DNA of 13,837 nucleotides from an uncultured Collinsella sp. (GCA_902492545.1 CABULX010000058.1:1-13837); one strand, 5' to 3'; counted from the stretch's first letter, positions 1 through 6,356 are shown. Notes: generated by a model from the letters alone, not told the origin. Numbers and translations are program-made.

Positions 1-435
1 CATGACCAGAAGGTCTATGCCTTGCCTTTTTCATGCCAACTTGTTCGCTCTGGACGTCGCTCGCTGGCATTGCCAAAACATCGGCGTTTCCTTGGTTGTC
101 AAATGATCCGTAGGGCAGTCATTGGTGACATTGCCTTGATATTTTATTCAGTCGGCTGTGATGTCATTTGAGCTGCTTACCTGCTTAAGGTAATTGACGG
201 CATATATCTGCTATCGAAAATATTGCTCGAAAAAGCGTCCGAGAAGTCGCGGGGCGATTTTTGATGGGTCGTGCGTCAAGCGATGTGGCAAGTTCTTGGT
301 TAGATATTGGCCAGTTTTGGGGCAACCTTGCCAAAAGCTTGACGAATGCAGATTTAGACGTCGACGAATGAATATTTCAGGCAGGTTCCAAGCAAAAATC
401 TGGGCTGATTCTCGATAATCGCCTTCAATCGCCCC
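1..435. other. Gene-free AT-rich intergenic stretch
   Basis: No frame here gives a recognisable protein. The stretch is visibly richer in A and T than the genes to its right and lacks their codon bias. The first 171 bases are open in frame 1 (ending at TGA 169-171), but the translation has no recognisable motif and could only be the tail of a gene beginning left of the window. It contains an 8-bp inverted repeat (TCAAATGA 99-106, TCATTTGA 164-171), a hairpin-like repeat at 315-336 and an 8-bp direct repeat GACGAATG at 341-348 and 363-370. In many actinobacteria prfA lies directly before prmC; it is absent here. Confidence 0.6.
315..336. repeat. Imperfect inverted repeat (hairpin)
   Basis: TTTTGG (315-320) and GGCAA (321-325) are followed, after two bases, by TTGCC (328-332) and AAAA (333-336). 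GGCAA pairs with TTGCC and TTTT with AAAA, leaving a GG bulge. The core TTGCCAAAA also occurs near 70-78. It could be an extragenic repeat unit, a protein binding site or a weak transcript hairpin; nothing in the window decides between these. Confidence 0.4.
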
Positions 436-462
436 TTGCCAAGCGCTAGCCTCGCTTACAAT
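436..462 (+). promoter_or_regulatory. Candidate sigma-A-type promoter of prmC
   Basis: TTGCCA at 436-441 matches the -35 consensus at five of six positions, and TACAAT at 457-462 matches the -10 consensus at five of six. The 15-bp spacer is shorter than the usual 16-18, which lowers confidence. Transcription would begin near 469, about 42 bases before the prmC start. This makes an upstream TTG at 436 very unlikely as the prmC start. Confidence 0.5.
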
Positions 463-478
463 CTGCTCCGACATTCGC

Positions 479-505
479 GCGCCGTCCGGCGCTTAAGAGG
501 GGAGG
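479..505 (+). promoter_or_regulatory. prmC leader hairpin and ribosome binding site
   Basis: GCGCC (479-483) and GGCGC (488-492) can form a 5-bp stem with a 4-base loop just before the purine-rich ribosome binding site (GGAGG at 501-505, five bases before the ATG at 511). The strong site fixes the prmC start. Whether the small hairpin has a role is unknown. Confidence 0.5.
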
Positions 506-510
506 GCCCC

Positions 511-1785
511 ATGGCAAACGAGATCTGGACCATCAAGCGTTGTCTCGAGTGGACCAAGGAGTACCTGGCCGAGCGCGGAGAGGAGCACCCCCGTCTTTCT
601 GCCGAGTGGCTGCTGTGCGCAGCTACGGGTCTGGCGCGTATCGACTTATATATGCGCATGGACGAGACGCTCGACGCAGCGCAGCTCGAGACCATGCACG
701 CGGCGGTCGTCCGTCGCGCGAAGGGCGAGCCGCTGCAGTACATCACCGGTAGCACGCAGTTTCGCATGATCGACGTCGCGTGCGCCCCCGGTGTGCTCAT
801 CCCGCGCCCCGAGACCGAGATGCTCGTCGAAGAAGTTCTGAACTATCTGGATGCCGAGGTGCTGAGCCCCGAGGCCGCTGCCCGCCAGCGCGTGGAGCTG
901 CCTTGGAACGATGAGGTCGAGCAGGCACGCAAGGCCGAGGCCGCGCTGGCAGACGAACGGGCGACCGCCGAGCGCCGTGCCGCTAACCTGACGGCTGCCG
1001 ATGAGGCGGCGCTAGGCGGCGATGTACTGGGCAGCCGTGCCTATGCCGAGGAACTGGCCGACCGCGAGGCCGAGGAAGCCGCCGCGCAGGCAGCAGAAGC
1101 CGAAGCGGCAGAAGCAGAGGCCATGGAAACCCCCGAGCCCGAGCTCGACGAATACGGCATCGCCATTGAGGACAACGACCAACAGGCGACTCCCGCGCAA
1201 GATGCCGCCGAGGCCAACGTATCTGCCCCAGCCGAGCCCCGCACTGCCCGCGTTCTCGAGGTCGGCTGCGGCACGGGTTGCATCTCGCTCTCCCTTGCCT
1301 GGGAGCGCCGCGGCCACGTTACCTGCACCGCCACCGATATCGAGCCGCGCGCCATCGATCTGGCCACCAAAAACCGCGACGCGCTCGGCCTCACGGCAGA
1401 TGAGGTTGCCTTTAGTCTCACCAACCTGGTGAGCTCCATTCCCCGCGAAGAGTGGGGCACCTTCGACGTGCTCGTTTCCAACCCGCCCTACATCCCGACC
1501 GGCGTCATGCGCTCGCTGCCGCACGAGGTCAAGGACTTTGAGCCCGACTTGGCGCTCGAGGGCGGTGCCGACGGCCTGGACATCTTCCGCCGCCTGCTCA
1601 ATGCGGCGCCTTACATGCTGCGCGCCGGCGGCCTGTTTGCCTGCGAGCTCTACGAGGGCGCCCTCGATGCCGCGGCCGAGCTCTGTCGCCAGGCAGGCCT
1701 TTCGGACGTGCGTATCGTCCACGACCTCACCGATCGTCCCCGCATCGTTCGAGCCATCGTCACCGAGCCCAAACAGCGTATTTAA
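511..1785 (+). CDS. prmC: Release factor N5-glutamine methyltransferase PrmC, with large internal insert
   Basis: PrmC methylates the glutamine of the GGQ motif in peptide chain release factors, using S-adenosylmethionine, in the cytoplasm. The 424-residue product has the N-terminal helical domain (about 1-90), the family linker GVLIPRPETE (94-103), the SAM-binding motif VLEVGCGTG (248-256) and the catalytic NPPY motif (324-327) that holds the substrate glutamine. Family members are usually about 280-300 residues. The excess lies at about 114-244, an Ala/Glu-rich, low-complexity stretch between the two domains. All key motifs survive, so the enzyme should be active. The ATG at 511 has a strong GGAGG site five bases away; an upstream in-frame TTG at 436 lies in the putative promoter. 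prmC commonly neighbours prfA and tsaC; here prfA is not adjacent and a toxin-antitoxin pair follows. Confidence 0.93.
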   Translation: MANEIWTIKRCLEWTKEYLAERGEEHPRLSAEWLLCAATGLARIDLYMRMDETLDAAQLETMHAAVVRRAKGEPLQYITGSTQFRMIDVACAPGVLIPRPETEMLVEEVLNYLDAEVLSPEAAARQRVELPWNDEVEQARKAEAALADERATAERRAANLTAADEAALGGDVLGSRAYAEELADREAEEAAAQAAEAEAAEAEAMETPEPELDEYGIAIEDNDQQATPAQDAAEANVSAPAEPRTARVLEVGCGTGCISLSLAWERRGHVTCTATDIEPRAIDLATKNRDALGLTADEVAFSLTNLVSSIPREEWGTFDVLVSNPPYIPTGVMRSLPHEVKDFEPDLALEGGADGLDIFRRLLNAAPYMLRAGGLFACELYEGALDAAAELCRQAGLSDVRIVHDLTDRPRIVRAIVTEPKQRI

Positions 1786-1818
1786 GCTGAATAAATAGAC
1801 ATTTGCGCAAGTTTGTCC

Positions 1819-1851
1819 TTGCAATATACCGTAAAACTTCTACTATAGAAG
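1819..1851 (+). promoter_or_regulatory. Promoter and operator-like palindrome of the toxin-antitoxin module
   Basis: TTGCAA (1819-1824) and TACTAT (1841-1846) with a 16-bp spacer form a plausible promoter. The -10 element lies inside a perfect inverted repeat: CTTCTA (1837-1842), three bases, TAGAAG (1846-1851). Type II antitoxins of the XRE class usually repress their own promoter by binding such a palindrome, so this is the likely operator. A second short palindrome, TTGCGCAA, lies at 1803-1810. The start site would fall near 1853, close to the GGAG at 1851-1854, so the leader before the ATG at 1861 would be very short. Confidence 0.55.
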
Positions 1852-1860
1852 GAGAAAGGT

Positions 1861-2256
1861 ATGTCAAATCAGCTGCATCGGTACCGTATCGTGCTTGATT
1901 ACATTGAACCTTGGCTTGATGAGCAGGATGAAGCTACGCTGAAGCAGATTTATGCAGACCTTTTGGTGCTCGAGAAGGAAGGTCCCAGCCTTGGTCGTCC
2001 GCTGGTTGACCGCGTAAAGGGCTCGAAGCTTCATCATTTAAAGGAGCTGAGAGTGACGTCGTGTGGTGGGCAGGTGATTCGCATCCTCTTCGCCTTTGAC
2101 CCCAAGCGCCAGGCGGTATTGCTATTGGCGGGTGATAAGTCGCGAGCGGGATCGTCAAGGGCAAAATGGAACGGTTGGTATGCGATCAACATTCCAAGGG
2201 CCGAGCAAATATACCGTCGCCACGTAAGGAGGCTCGATCGAGATGGAACTGCATGA
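1861..2256 (+). CDS. RelE/HigB-like (Gp49-type) toxin of a type II toxin-antitoxin module
   Basis: The 131-residue protein resembles the RelE/ParE superfamily, Gp49/HigB branch, whose members are usually ribosome-dependent mRNA endonucleases that stop translation. Typical segments are visible: LGRPLVDRVKGS (44-55) followed by LKELR (60-64); the beta-strand core IRILFAFDP (73-81) with LLLAGDK (87-93); and the C-terminal block WNGWYAINIPRAEQIY (103-118). A purine-rich site (AGAAGGAG, 1847-1854) precedes the ATG. The gene overlaps the downstream antitoxin by 14 bases, the toxin-first order typical of HigBA. Codons favour A/T third positions more than the neighbouring housekeeping genes, suggesting transfer. 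Function is inferred from family likeness and gene pairing; the exact target is not visible. Confidence 0.88.
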   Translation: MSNQLHRYRIVLDYIEPWLDEQDEATLKQIYADLLVLEKEGPSLGRPLVDRVKGSKLHHLKELRVTSCGGQVIRILFAFDPKRQAVLLLAGDKSRAGSSRAKWNGWYAINIPRAEQIYRRHVRRLDRDGTA

Positions 2257-2545
2257 GTATATGGAATCTCGCGGGATAACACGCGACTCCATTACCGCCG
2301 AGCAGGAGAGGACTCGCGATCGTATCGAAGCCTATAAGCTTGCTCAGATTCGCAGGTTAAAAGATCTAACACAGGCGTCGGTCGCCCAGTCGATGGGCGT
2401 TTCTCAAAAACGTGTATCCGAGCTCGAGCGTGGGGAGTTGGGTTCGATGAGGCTCGACACGCTGAGCAGGTACGCAGAGAGCCTCGGCGGAAAACTGGTT
2501 GCAAGCATCGAGTTTCCCGATCGTACCGTTACGCTTGCGCGCTAA
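2243..2545 (+). CDS. XRE-family HTH antitoxin (HigA-like)
   Basis: The 100-residue protein has a charged helical N-terminus (about 13-38) and a helix-turn-helix domain at about 42-91. The HTH includes LTQASVAQSMGVSQKRVSEL (42-61), then ERG and a conserved LDTLSRYAESLGG segment (71-83) seen in antitoxins of this group. It should bind and neutralise the toxin from 1861-2256 and repress the shared promoter. The ATG at 2243 is preceded by AAGGAGG at 2226-2232, a strong site located inside the toxin gene, so the two are translated from one message with a 14-base overlap. Stop at 2543-2545. Base composition is lower in G+C than prmC or tsaC, matching the toxin. Confidence 0.87.
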   Translation: MELHEYMESRGITRDSITAEQERTRDRIEAYKLAQIRRLKDLTQASVAQSMGVSQKRVSELERGELGSMRLDTLSRYAESLGGKLVASIEFPDRTVTLAR

Positions 2546-2693
2546 AAATCTTCAATTAACCCCCTCACTTTCACCGACTACTAGAGCCGCTCACCAAACC
2601 AACATGCGCTCTGGGCAAATAGGTTGAATGTTTCGTGCGAGAATGCCCCACAGTAAACAAACTTGCACCGGAGCGTAAGGGGCTGGCATACAC

Positions 2694-3437
2694 ATGCAGA
2701 CGGTCTATCGGGTATACGAGGGAACGCGCGAGCCGCATCGGCTTGCCGTCGAGCGCGCGGCCGAGGTGCTCGGCCGCGGCGGCCTGGCCTTGATTCCGAC
2801 CGAGACCGTCTACGGTGTCGCCGTGGCAGTCAACGCCTTCTCGGACGCCGTGCCCCAAGATACAAGCGAATTCCCATCGTGGCCGCGCGATCCGCAGGCT
2901 GCCGTCAATGGCGCCGCAGTTCCTGCGCTCGGCACCGGCTATCGCCGTATCTTCACTCTCAAGCAACGTGAGCTCACGCAAACCGTCGCTTGGCTGGTCG
3001 ATGGCGTCGAAGCACTCGACCGCTATGGCGTGGATATCCCGGAAGAGGCCCGCGTGCTTGCCCGACGATGCTGGCCGGGCGCCCTGACTATCGTGGTCAA
3101 GGCGGCCCCCTGCGTGCCGACCTTTATGCGCGCCGCCGACGACACGGTGGCACTTCGCGCTTCGGCTTCGCCCGTGGTGCAAGCGCTCATCCGCGCCTGC
3201 GGCAGTCCCCTTGCCTGCACGAGCGCCAACACGCACGGCGCGCCTTCGCCGGCAAGCTTTGCCGCCGTCGAGGGTCGCATCCTGGAGGGGGTCGATGTTG
3301 CCGTCGACGCCGGTGAGACCCCGTGTCGCGACGCCTCGACCATCGTGTCGTTCCAGCACGGCGGGCTCCAGATCCTGCGCCAAGGCGCACTTCCCGCATC
3401 AGAGATCGAGCGGGTCCTGTCCGACCCGATGCAATAG
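2694..3437 (+). CDS. tsaC: L-threonylcarbamoyladenylate synthase (Sua5/YciO/YrdC family)
   Basis: The product makes threonylcarbamoyl-AMP from threonine, bicarbonate and ATP, the first step of t6A formation at position 37 of ANN-decoding tRNAs. Visible motifs are PTETVYG (35-41), KQR (90-92), WPGALTIVV (127-135), TSAN (176-179) and the STIV segment (215-218). The 247 residues include about 30 extra residues between PTETVYG and KQR, Pro- and Ala-rich; in E. coli TsaC that interval is only about 17 residues. No C-terminal Sua5 domain is present, so this is the short TsaC type. The ATG at 2694 follows TAAGGGG at 2676-2682. No convincing promoter was found in 2546-2693. The stop lies 13 bases before glpK, suggesting cotranscription. 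Confidence 0.9.
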   Translation: MQTVYRVYEGTREPHRLAVERAAEVLGRGGLALIPTETVYGVAVAVNAFSDAVPQDTSEFPSWPRDPQAAVNGAAVPALGTGYRRIFTLKQRELTQTVAWLVDGVEALDRYGVDIPEEARVLARRCWPGALTIVVKAAPCVPTFMRAADDTVALRASASPVVQALIRACGSPLACTSANTHGAPSPASFAAVEGRILEGVDVAVDAGETPCRDASTIVSFQHGGLQILRQGALPASEIERVLSDPMQ

Positions 3438-3450
3438 AAAGGTGTAAGCG

Positions 3451-4992
3451 ATGTCGTTGAATCTGGGCAGCCTGGGCATGGAAGATGCCTCGTTTAACTT
3501 TGGCGGTTCCTACATCATGGCGCTCGACTGCGGCACCACCTCGGTACTTGCGACCATCGTCGACGAGTATGGATGCATCGTCGCGCAGGCACGTCGCAGC
3601 GTCAAAACGAGTTTTCCGCGTCCCGGTTGGGTAGAGCAAGACCCCATGACGGTCCTTGCCAGCCAGATTGCCGTCATGATGGAGGTTCAGTTTAAGAGCG
3701 GTATCCATTCCGACCGCATCGCCGCCATCGGCATCTCCAACCAGCGCGAGACCACGGTGGTCTGGGACCGCGTGAGCGGCCAGCCCATCTATAACGCCAT
3801 CGTATGGCAGTGCCGTCGTACCGCGCCGGCGATCGACGCGTTGGTTGAACAGGGTTGCGAGGAGCTGGTGCGCTCCCGCACGGGACTCACGCTCGATCCG
3901 TATTTCTCGGCCTCCAAGGTGCAGTGGATTCTCGACAACGTCGACGGCGCACGCGAGAGCGCGGCGGCGGGCGACCTCATGTTTGGCACCATCGACACCT
4001 GGCTCATCTACAACCTCACCGGCGGCCAGGTCTTTGCCACCGACTACACCAATGCCAGCCGCACGGCACTCTTTAATATCCATACGCTCGATTGGGACGA
4101 CGACCTGCTGGCGCTCTTTGACGTTCCACGTTCCATGATGCCCGAGGTTCGCTGGAGCTCGGGCGACTACGGCCGCGTCGCGAGCGACATCATGACCAAC
4201 ATGCCGCCCATCATGGGCGTGGCGGGTGACCAACAGGCGTCGCTGTTCGGCCACTGTTGTTTCCGTCCCGGCCAGACCAAAAACACCTATGGCACGGGCT
4301 GCTTTATGCTCATGAACACCGGCGACGAGATCGTCGAATCCAAGAATGGCCTGGTCTCCACCATCGGTATCGCTGCGGACGACAAAGTCAGCTATGCGCT
4401 CGAGGGCTCTATTTTTGCCGCCGGCTCAACGATGAACTGGCTTCGCAACAACATGGGCATCATCTCGAGCGTGAGCGAGTCGGCACAACTCGCCGCTTCG
4501 ATTAGCGACAACGAGGGCTGCTACTTCGTTCCCGCCTTTGCAGGTTTGGGTGCTCCCTGGTGGGACCCGCATGCCCGCGGTATCGTGTGCGGTCTGACCG
4601 GCGCCTCGAGCCGTGCGACCATCGTACGTGCCGCCTGCGAATCCATGGCATATCAGAGCTACGACGTGCTGCGCGCCATGGAGCAGGACGTGGGGCTTTC
4701 GATTGAGCGCCTGTCTGTCGATGGCGGTGCCTCGCGCAACGAGTTCATCATGCAATTCCAGGCCGACCTGCTGGATATCCCCGTGCTGCAATGCGAGACG
4801 GTGGAGACCACGGCAATCGGTGCCGCGTACTTGGCGGGTCTTGCCGTCGGCTATTGGGAAGACCTTGAAGAGCTGGAGCAAAATGCCCAGATCGTTAGGA
4901 CCTTTCTTCCCCATATGTCCGCCGAGCGTCGCGAGCAAAACCTTGCGGGCTGGCGTGATGCAGTCAAGCGCTCGCTCAGTGCTGCACAGTAG
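3451..4992 (+). CDS. glpK: Glycerol kinase (FGGY family)
   Basis: GlpK phosphorylates glycerol to sn-glycerol 3-phosphate with ATP. The 513-residue protein aligns along its length with E. coli GlpK. Glycerol-binding residues are kept: Arg99-Glu100 in NQRETT, Tyr151 in DPYF, Asp260 in AGDQQ and Phe285 in GTGCF. The N-terminal phosphate motif is altered: DCGTTSVL (26-33) replaces DQGTTSSR, so the Arg17 equivalent is Leu33. The regulatory loop (about 240-256) lacks the Arg of the E. coli fructose-1,6-bisphosphate site and the His phosphorylated by HPr in Gram-positive enzymes. There are about 15 extra N-terminal residues. The ATG at 3451 is eight bases after AGAAAGG (3436-3442). No glpF or glpD lies nearby. 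Another FGGY substrate is possible but less likely given the retained pocket. Confidence 0.93.
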   Translation: MSLNLGSLGMEDASFNFGGSYIMALDCGTTSVLATIVDEYGCIVAQARRSVKTSFPRPGWVEQDPMTVLASQIAVMMEVQFKSGIHSDRIAAIGISNQRETTVVWDRVSGQPIYNAIVWQCRRTAPAIDALVEQGCEELVRSRTGLTLDPYFSASKVQWILDNVDGARESAAAGDLMFGTIDTWLIYNLTGGQVFATDYTNASRTALFNIHTLDWDDDLLALFDVPRSMMPEVRWSSGDYGRVASDIMTNMPPIMGVAGDQQASLFGHCCFRPGQTKNTYGTGCFMLMNTGDEIVESKNGLVSTIGIAADDKVSYALEGSIFAAGSTMNWLRNNMGIISSVSESAQLAASISDNEGCYFVPAFAGLGAPWWDPHARGIVCGLTGASSRATIVRAACESMAYQSYDVLRAMEQDVGLSIERLSVDGGASRNEFIMQFQADLLDIPVLQCETVETTAIGAAYLAGLAVGYWEDLEELEQNAQIVRTFLPHMSAERREQNLAGWRDAVKRSLSAAQ

Positions 4993-5064
4993 GGCTGCGA
5001 TGGGCTGCTCGATACAACAAACCGCTAAACTTATGCATGGCGTGCGGCGGCAACGTTGCTGCGC

Positions 5065-5096
5065 GCCTTGTCAGCAAGGCCGTTTTGCGGCCGCAA
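5065..5096 (+). promoter_or_regulatory. Overlapping hairpins in the upp leader (possible attenuator)
   Basis: In the 123-nt gap before upp, GCCTTG (5065-5070) and CAAGGC (5075-5080) form a 6-bp stem with loop TCAG, followed by a short TTTT run at 5083-5086. A second stem, GGCCG (5078-5082) with CGGCC (5088-5092), shares bases 5078-5080 and cannot form together with the first. The 12-base perfect palindrome at 5085-5096 lies just before the upp ribosome binding site (near 5098-5104). The arrangement could be a terminator of tsaC-glpK, or a switch acting on upp. No PyrR-binding sequence was recognised. Confidence 0.4.
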
Positions 5097-5115
5097 CGAA
5101 AGGGGCAATCAACCC

Positions 5116-5763
5116 ATGACCGTCACCTACGATGCGTCCCGTGTGACGCTTGTCGATCATCCGCTCGTCCAGCACAAGCTGTCGATTCTGCGCGACAAAA
5201 ACACCGGCACCAACCAGTTCCGCCAGCTCGTGCGCGAACTCGCGCTTTTTGACGGCTACGAGGCCATGCGCGACCTGCCTATGGAAGACGTCGAGGTCGA
5301 GACCCCCATCACTACCGCCACGTTCAAACAGCTCGCCGGCAAGAAACTCGCCATCGTGCCCATCCTGCGTGCGGGCCTTGGCATGGTCGACGGCATTCTC
5401 GACCTGGTGCCCTCCGCTCGCGTGGGCCACATCGGCATGGAGCGCGACGAGGTCACCCACGAGCCGCACGAGTATTACTGCAAGATGCCCAAGGATATCG
5501 ACCAGCGCATCTGCCTGGTCGTCGACCCCATGCTCGCCACGGGCGGTTCGGCCGAGATGGCCATCAGCTACCTGCGCGAGCGCGGTGTCAAGGATATCCG
5601 CATGCTGTGCATCGTCGCCGCGCCCGAGGGCCTCAAGTCACTGACCGAAAAGGACCCCGACGTACATATTTATACGTGCGCCATCGACGACCATCTCAAC
5701 GAGGCCGCCTACATCGTTCCCGGCCTCGGCGACGCCGGCGACCGCATCTTCGGCACGCTCTAG
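5116..5763 (+). CDS. upp: Uracil phosphoribosyltransferase
   Basis: Upp converts uracil and 5-phosphoribosyl diphosphate to UMP in pyrimidine salvage. The 215-residue product is of usual length (about 208-215). It shows the conserved PILRAGLGM segment (82-90), the PRPP-binding loop DPMLATGGS (137-145) and the uracil-binding YIVPGLGDAGDR (199-210). The ATG at 5116 has a GAAAGGGG site about 11 bases upstream; an upstream in-frame start at 5056 lies in the hairpin-rich leader and is not preferred. It follows glpK by 123 bases and precedes a strong hairpin, so it may be a separate unit or the last gene of the tsaC-glpK unit. Nothing else of pyrimidine metabolism lies here. Confidence 0.96.
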   Translation: MTVTYDASRVTLVDHPLVQHKLSILRDKNTGTNQFRQLVRELALFDGYEAMRDLPMEDVEVETPITTATFKQLAGKKLAIVPILRAGLGMVDGILDLVPSARVGHIGMERDEVTHEPHEYYCKMPKDIDQRICLVVDPMLATGGSAEMAISYLRERGVKDIRMLCIVAAPEGLKSLTEKDPDVHIYTCAIDDHLNEAAYIVPGLGDAGDRIFGTL

Positions 5764-5805
5764 TCGCTGGGCTAAGACGGCCGCGGCTGCAAATTCGAAG
5801 AAACG

Positions 5806-5840
5806 GTGCGCGCGGTCGAACAAAAGGCGACCGCGCGCAC
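5806..5840 (+). terminator. Terminator-like perfect hairpin after upp
   Basis: GTGCGCGCGGTCG (5806-5818) and CGACCGCGCGCAC (5828-5840) form a perfect 13-bp GC-rich stem with a 9-base loop. No T-run follows on the + strand (TCCTG), so it is either a terminator without a U-tract, as often proposed in high-G+C actinobacteria, or an RNA 3' stability element. Its place 42 bases after the upp stop fits the end of that transcript. Confidence 0.65.
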
Positions 5841-5852
5841 TCCTGTTAACGG

Positions 5853-5884
5853 ACGTTTTGCCCTGCAGGGTTCGAGAAAAACGT
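5853..5884. repeat. Nested inverted repeats upstream of the atp promoter
   Basis: ACGTTTT (5853-5859) and AAAACGT (5878-5884) form a 7-bp inverted repeat that encloses the perfect 10-bp palindrome CCCTGCAGGG (5861-5870). It lies between the upp hairpin and the atp promoter, about 70 bases before the latter. It could be a regulator site or a second termination element; function is unknown. Confidence 0.4.
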
Positions 5885-5938
5885 ATTACCGTACCTGCGG
5901 CATAAAGAAGGTCTTAAGAAAACGAACAGGTGCGTATT

Positions 5939-5983
5939 AACCGATGCTTTTTCGGTTGTACTTTAGCGATTGGCTCGTACAAT
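5939..5983 (+). promoter_or_regulatory. Promoter of the ATP synthase operon, with adjoining inverted repeat
   Basis: TTGTAC (5956-5961) and TACAAT (5978-5983), with a 16-bp spacer, form a good promoter; the start would be near 5990, about 55 bases before the first gene. An inverted repeat AACCGA (5939-5944) and TCGGTT (5952-5957) touches the -35 element and could serve as an operator. The promoter position also excludes the TTG at 5970 as start of the first gene. Confidence 0.65.
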
Positions 5984-6044
5984 AGTCACCAATGTTTGGC
6001 TGGGACTGTGCTGTGAGGCGTTAAAAAGGAAAGCGAGGAAGCCA

Positions 6045-6356
6045 GTGTTTCAGATAGTCGATCTGCTCGCTATCGTTGCAGGCGCAATCGCGGGCGCAAT
6101 TGCCTTCCTTCCCTTTGTTTTTACGCTCAAGCCGGTTCTTGACGATAAACAGAATGCGGACATGCTCAAGGGCATGGTGAGCCTGGCGGTCTCGGCAGTC
6201 GCCCTGCTCGTCTTTACCTTGGTTGTGTTTGCGTTGTTCGGAGAGGCATTTCGCATGTTCCTCCTGGGCGAGGCGATCGGCTTCGTGGCCTTTATGGCCG
6301 CCTGCACGGTTCGCGTCGCCAAGGCGCTGCGAGATCCTCATGAGGTCGAAAGGTAA
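6045..6356 (+). CDS. atpI: Small membrane protein at the AtpI position (ATP synthase subunit I-like)
   Basis: The 103-residue protein appears to have three membrane segments (about 5-27, 42-67 and 69-91) separated by short charged turns and a basic/acidic tail. AtpI proteins assist assembly of the c-ring of the ATP synthase Fo part and are poorly conserved, so the identification rests mainly on place: first gene of the atp operon, three bases before atpB. The GTG start at 6045 is preceded by GAGGAAG (6034-6040) and lies downstream of the promoter; the in-frame TTG at 5970 would overlap the promoter. I do not recognise a diagnostic sequence motif, and an unrelated small membrane protein cannot be excluded. 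Confidence 0.65.
   Translation: MFQIVDLLAIVAGAIAGAIAFLPFVFTLKPVLDDKQNADMLKGMVSLAVSAVALLVFTLVVFALFGEAFRMFLLGEAIGFVAFMAACTVRVAKALRDPHEVER

Noticed and set aside
1..171. Open frame at the left edge ending at a TGA
   Set aside because: Only 56 codons, no motif and codon use unlike the neighbours; could be a gene tail but cannot be supported.
194..418. 74-codon frame with a TTG start in the left intergenic stretch
   Set aside because: No binding site, no recognisable sequence, AT-rich composition and direct repeats typical of non-coding DNA.
436..510. N-terminal extension of prmC from the TTG at 436
   Set aside because: It overlaps the probable promoter; the ATG at 511 has a strong binding site and matches the family N-terminus.
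3187..4254. Minus-strand open frame of 355 codons opposite tsaC and glpK
   Set aside because: Lies opposite two clear enzymes and has no family resemblance.
5056..5115. N-terminal extension of upp
   Set aside because: Encoded by the hairpin-rich leader; the ATG at 5116 gives the family length and has its own binding site.
5970..6044. N-terminal extension of the AtpI-like protein from the TTG at 5970
   Set aside because: The TTG lies between the -35 and -10 boxes of the atp promoter, so it would not be on the message.
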